From: Dehalococcoidia bacterium UBA6627
Lineage (GTDB): Bacteria > Chloroflexota > Dehalococcoidia > UBA2979
Length of the DNA: 23,306 nt
Assembly (NCBI GenBank): GCA_002455955.1
Contig: DKLZ01000073.1
Location: 1 to 23,306 of the forward strand
Reading direction: 5' to 3'
Shown here one piece after another: positions 22,442 to 23,306 of the stretch. The notes below the pieces were generated by a model, which saw only the letters and a program-made list of their open reading frames with translations, made no database searches and was not told the DNA's origin. Positions within the stretch are counted from its first letter, which is position 1, and each line of letters opens with the position of its first letter. The translations under genes and the position numbers were made by a program.

Positions 22442-23306
22442 CTACCTGTGCGCAGCCTTCACATCATCCGCATACGCTTCGCCGATCACTCCACTAGCAG
22501 TAAGCGCCACGAATTCATCGTCAGAAACCCCCAGAAGACCCTGGAGAATCTCCCGGTTGTGTTCGCCGAGACAGTAGACCGGCATCCGAACACCAGGGGT
22601 ATACCTGCGTGAACGCCAGATCGGCCCTGGCGTTCGGTACCTGCCTGCATCGCGGTGATCGATCTCTGTGAAATAACCTCGCGCTCGCAAATGAGGGTCG
22701 TCGAACAGCTCTGAATCCGGCATGACAGCCATAGCCGGCACACCTGCAGACTGCAATTCGCGCATGAGCTCGGTTGCGTCGTGACGCTCCGTCCATTCGT
22801 TGAGTATTTCGTCTAGCGGATCCTGGTGCAAAAGTCGCTCCGCAGCTCCTCGGAATCGAGGGTCTTCCCTGAGGTCTTCACGGCCCATGTGACGTGTGAG
22901 CATGAGCCATTCATGCTCACTACGACAGGCGATCGCAATCCAACGATCTTCAGTAAGTCGCTGAGTATCTGGATCGGGTGGAAGCGACCGTGAGCGGTAG
23001 CAACCATGCGGTGCGAATACAGCATCACGATTGCCGCGCATTGGCGGCAGTTCACCTGTCGCTGAATAGGCCGCAATCGGCCCGCCGATAACAGGAAACA
23101 TCGACTCCGTGAGCGCCATATCCAACAAAATTCCCTGGCCGGTGTTGCGGCGACGATGCAGCGCTGACATCACGGCGAAGAAAGCCGTGTAAGCAGTGAT
23201 CGTATCCGAGAAGTAGCTGTGCTGGTTGTCAATCACCGTGGACTCCGGATCGCCACGAAGTGACTGATGCGCAGAGACCGCATCAATAGTCGAGCCGAGT
23301 GCCGCG
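22442..23306 (-). CDS. Family III (CaiB/BaiF) CoA-transferase, N-terminus beyond the window
   Basis: The third family III CoA-transferase of the window. The frame stays open to the right edge, so the N-terminal third (with the CoA-binding start of the fold) is missing. About 287 residues are visible: YTAFFAVMSALHRRRNTGQG, then the catalytic-Asp region ILLDMALTESM, FAPHGCYRSRS, VPAMAVMPDSELFDDPHLRARGYF and the C-terminal LGEHNREILQGLLGVSDDEF. A GTG at 23236 is internal to the conserved region and should not be taken as the start. The segment usually reading A-G-T-Q-x-Y-P-G in the coupled pair is changed here (AGRYRTPGP), so this is a different subgroup. It is convergent with the acyl-CoA dehydrogenase. 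Confidence 0.93.
   Translation of the reverse strand, partial: AALGSTIDAVSAHQSLRGDPESTVIDNQHSYFSDTITAYTAFFAVMSALHRRRNTGQGILLDMALTESMFPVIGGPIAAYSATGELPPMRGNRDAVFAPHGCYRSRSLPPDPDTQRLTEDRWIAIACRSEHEWLMLTRHMGREDLREDPRFRGAAERLLHQDPLDEILNEWTERHDATELMRELQSAGVPAMAVMPDSELFDDPHLRARGYFTEIDHRDAGRYRTPGPIWRSRRYTPGVRMPVYCLGEHNREILQGLLGVSDDEFVALTASGVIGEAYADDVKAAHR

Overview
The window is a gene-dense bacterial chromosome segment of mixed base composition (about half G+C by eye). It carries 17 well-supported protein genes and two or three small candidates. There are no rRNA, tRNA, CRISPR or insertion-sequence signatures. Most genes belong to acyl-CoA metabolism: a biotin carboxylase, an acyl-CoA carboxylase carboxyltransferase, a MaoC hotdog protein, an enoyl-CoA hydratase-like crotonase, an acyl-CoA synthetase, an acyl-CoA dehydrogenase, three family III (CaiB/BaiF) CoA-transferases and one CoA-transferase of the acetyl-CoA hydrolase family. 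This richness in CoA-transferases resembles aerobic heterotrophs such as marine Chloroflexota (SAR202/Dehalococcoidia-like) or some Actinobacteria and Proteobacteria. That placement is inference; no phylogenetic marker gene is present.

Layout. Bases 1-3615 are on the minus strand: an MFS transporter, a MaoC-like protein and a biotin carboxylase that runs off the left edge. Divergent from the MFS gene, 3644-5444 encodes the CoA-transferase and a RidA protein. A small two-TM ORF (5465-5704) lies before a minus-strand DAO-family FAD oxidase (5757-7055). Divergent from the oxidase are a DsbB/BdbC-like protein and a membrane-anchored thioredoxin-fold protein (7202-8384), then an acyl-CoA synthetase (8535-10097). 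From 10145 to 16590 all genes are on the minus strand: crotonase, homocysteine S-methyltransferase family protein, two translationally coupled CaiB/BaiF CoA-transferases and the carboxyltransferase.

The most distinctive part is the plus-strand block 16934-21025. It holds a 67-residue acidic ORF with a perfect Shine-Dalgarno site, a fusion of a LicC-like nucleotidyltransferase with a HisC/CobD-like PLP enzyme, a LicD-family protein with an Ig-like C-terminal extension, and a second free-standing cytidylyltransferase resembling PntC/LicC. Together they look like a pathway that makes, CTP-activates and transfers an amino-alkyl phosphate or phosphonate (phosphoethanolamine, 2-aminoethylphosphonate or similar) onto a surface polymer. 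The first genes of this block use C-ending codons much more than their surroundings, which suggests separate acquisition. The window ends with an acyl-CoA dehydrogenase (plus strand) and a third CaiB/BaiF CoA-transferase (minus strand) cut by the right edge.

How the genes may work together: the CoA-transferases and the ligase would make CoA thioesters of imported acids, which are then dehydrogenated, hydrated and perhaps carboxylated. The FAD oxidase and RidA form a plausible amine oxidation and imine-clearing pair. The methyltransferase hints at methylated nitrogen or sulfur compounds. Substrates cannot be named from sequence alone.
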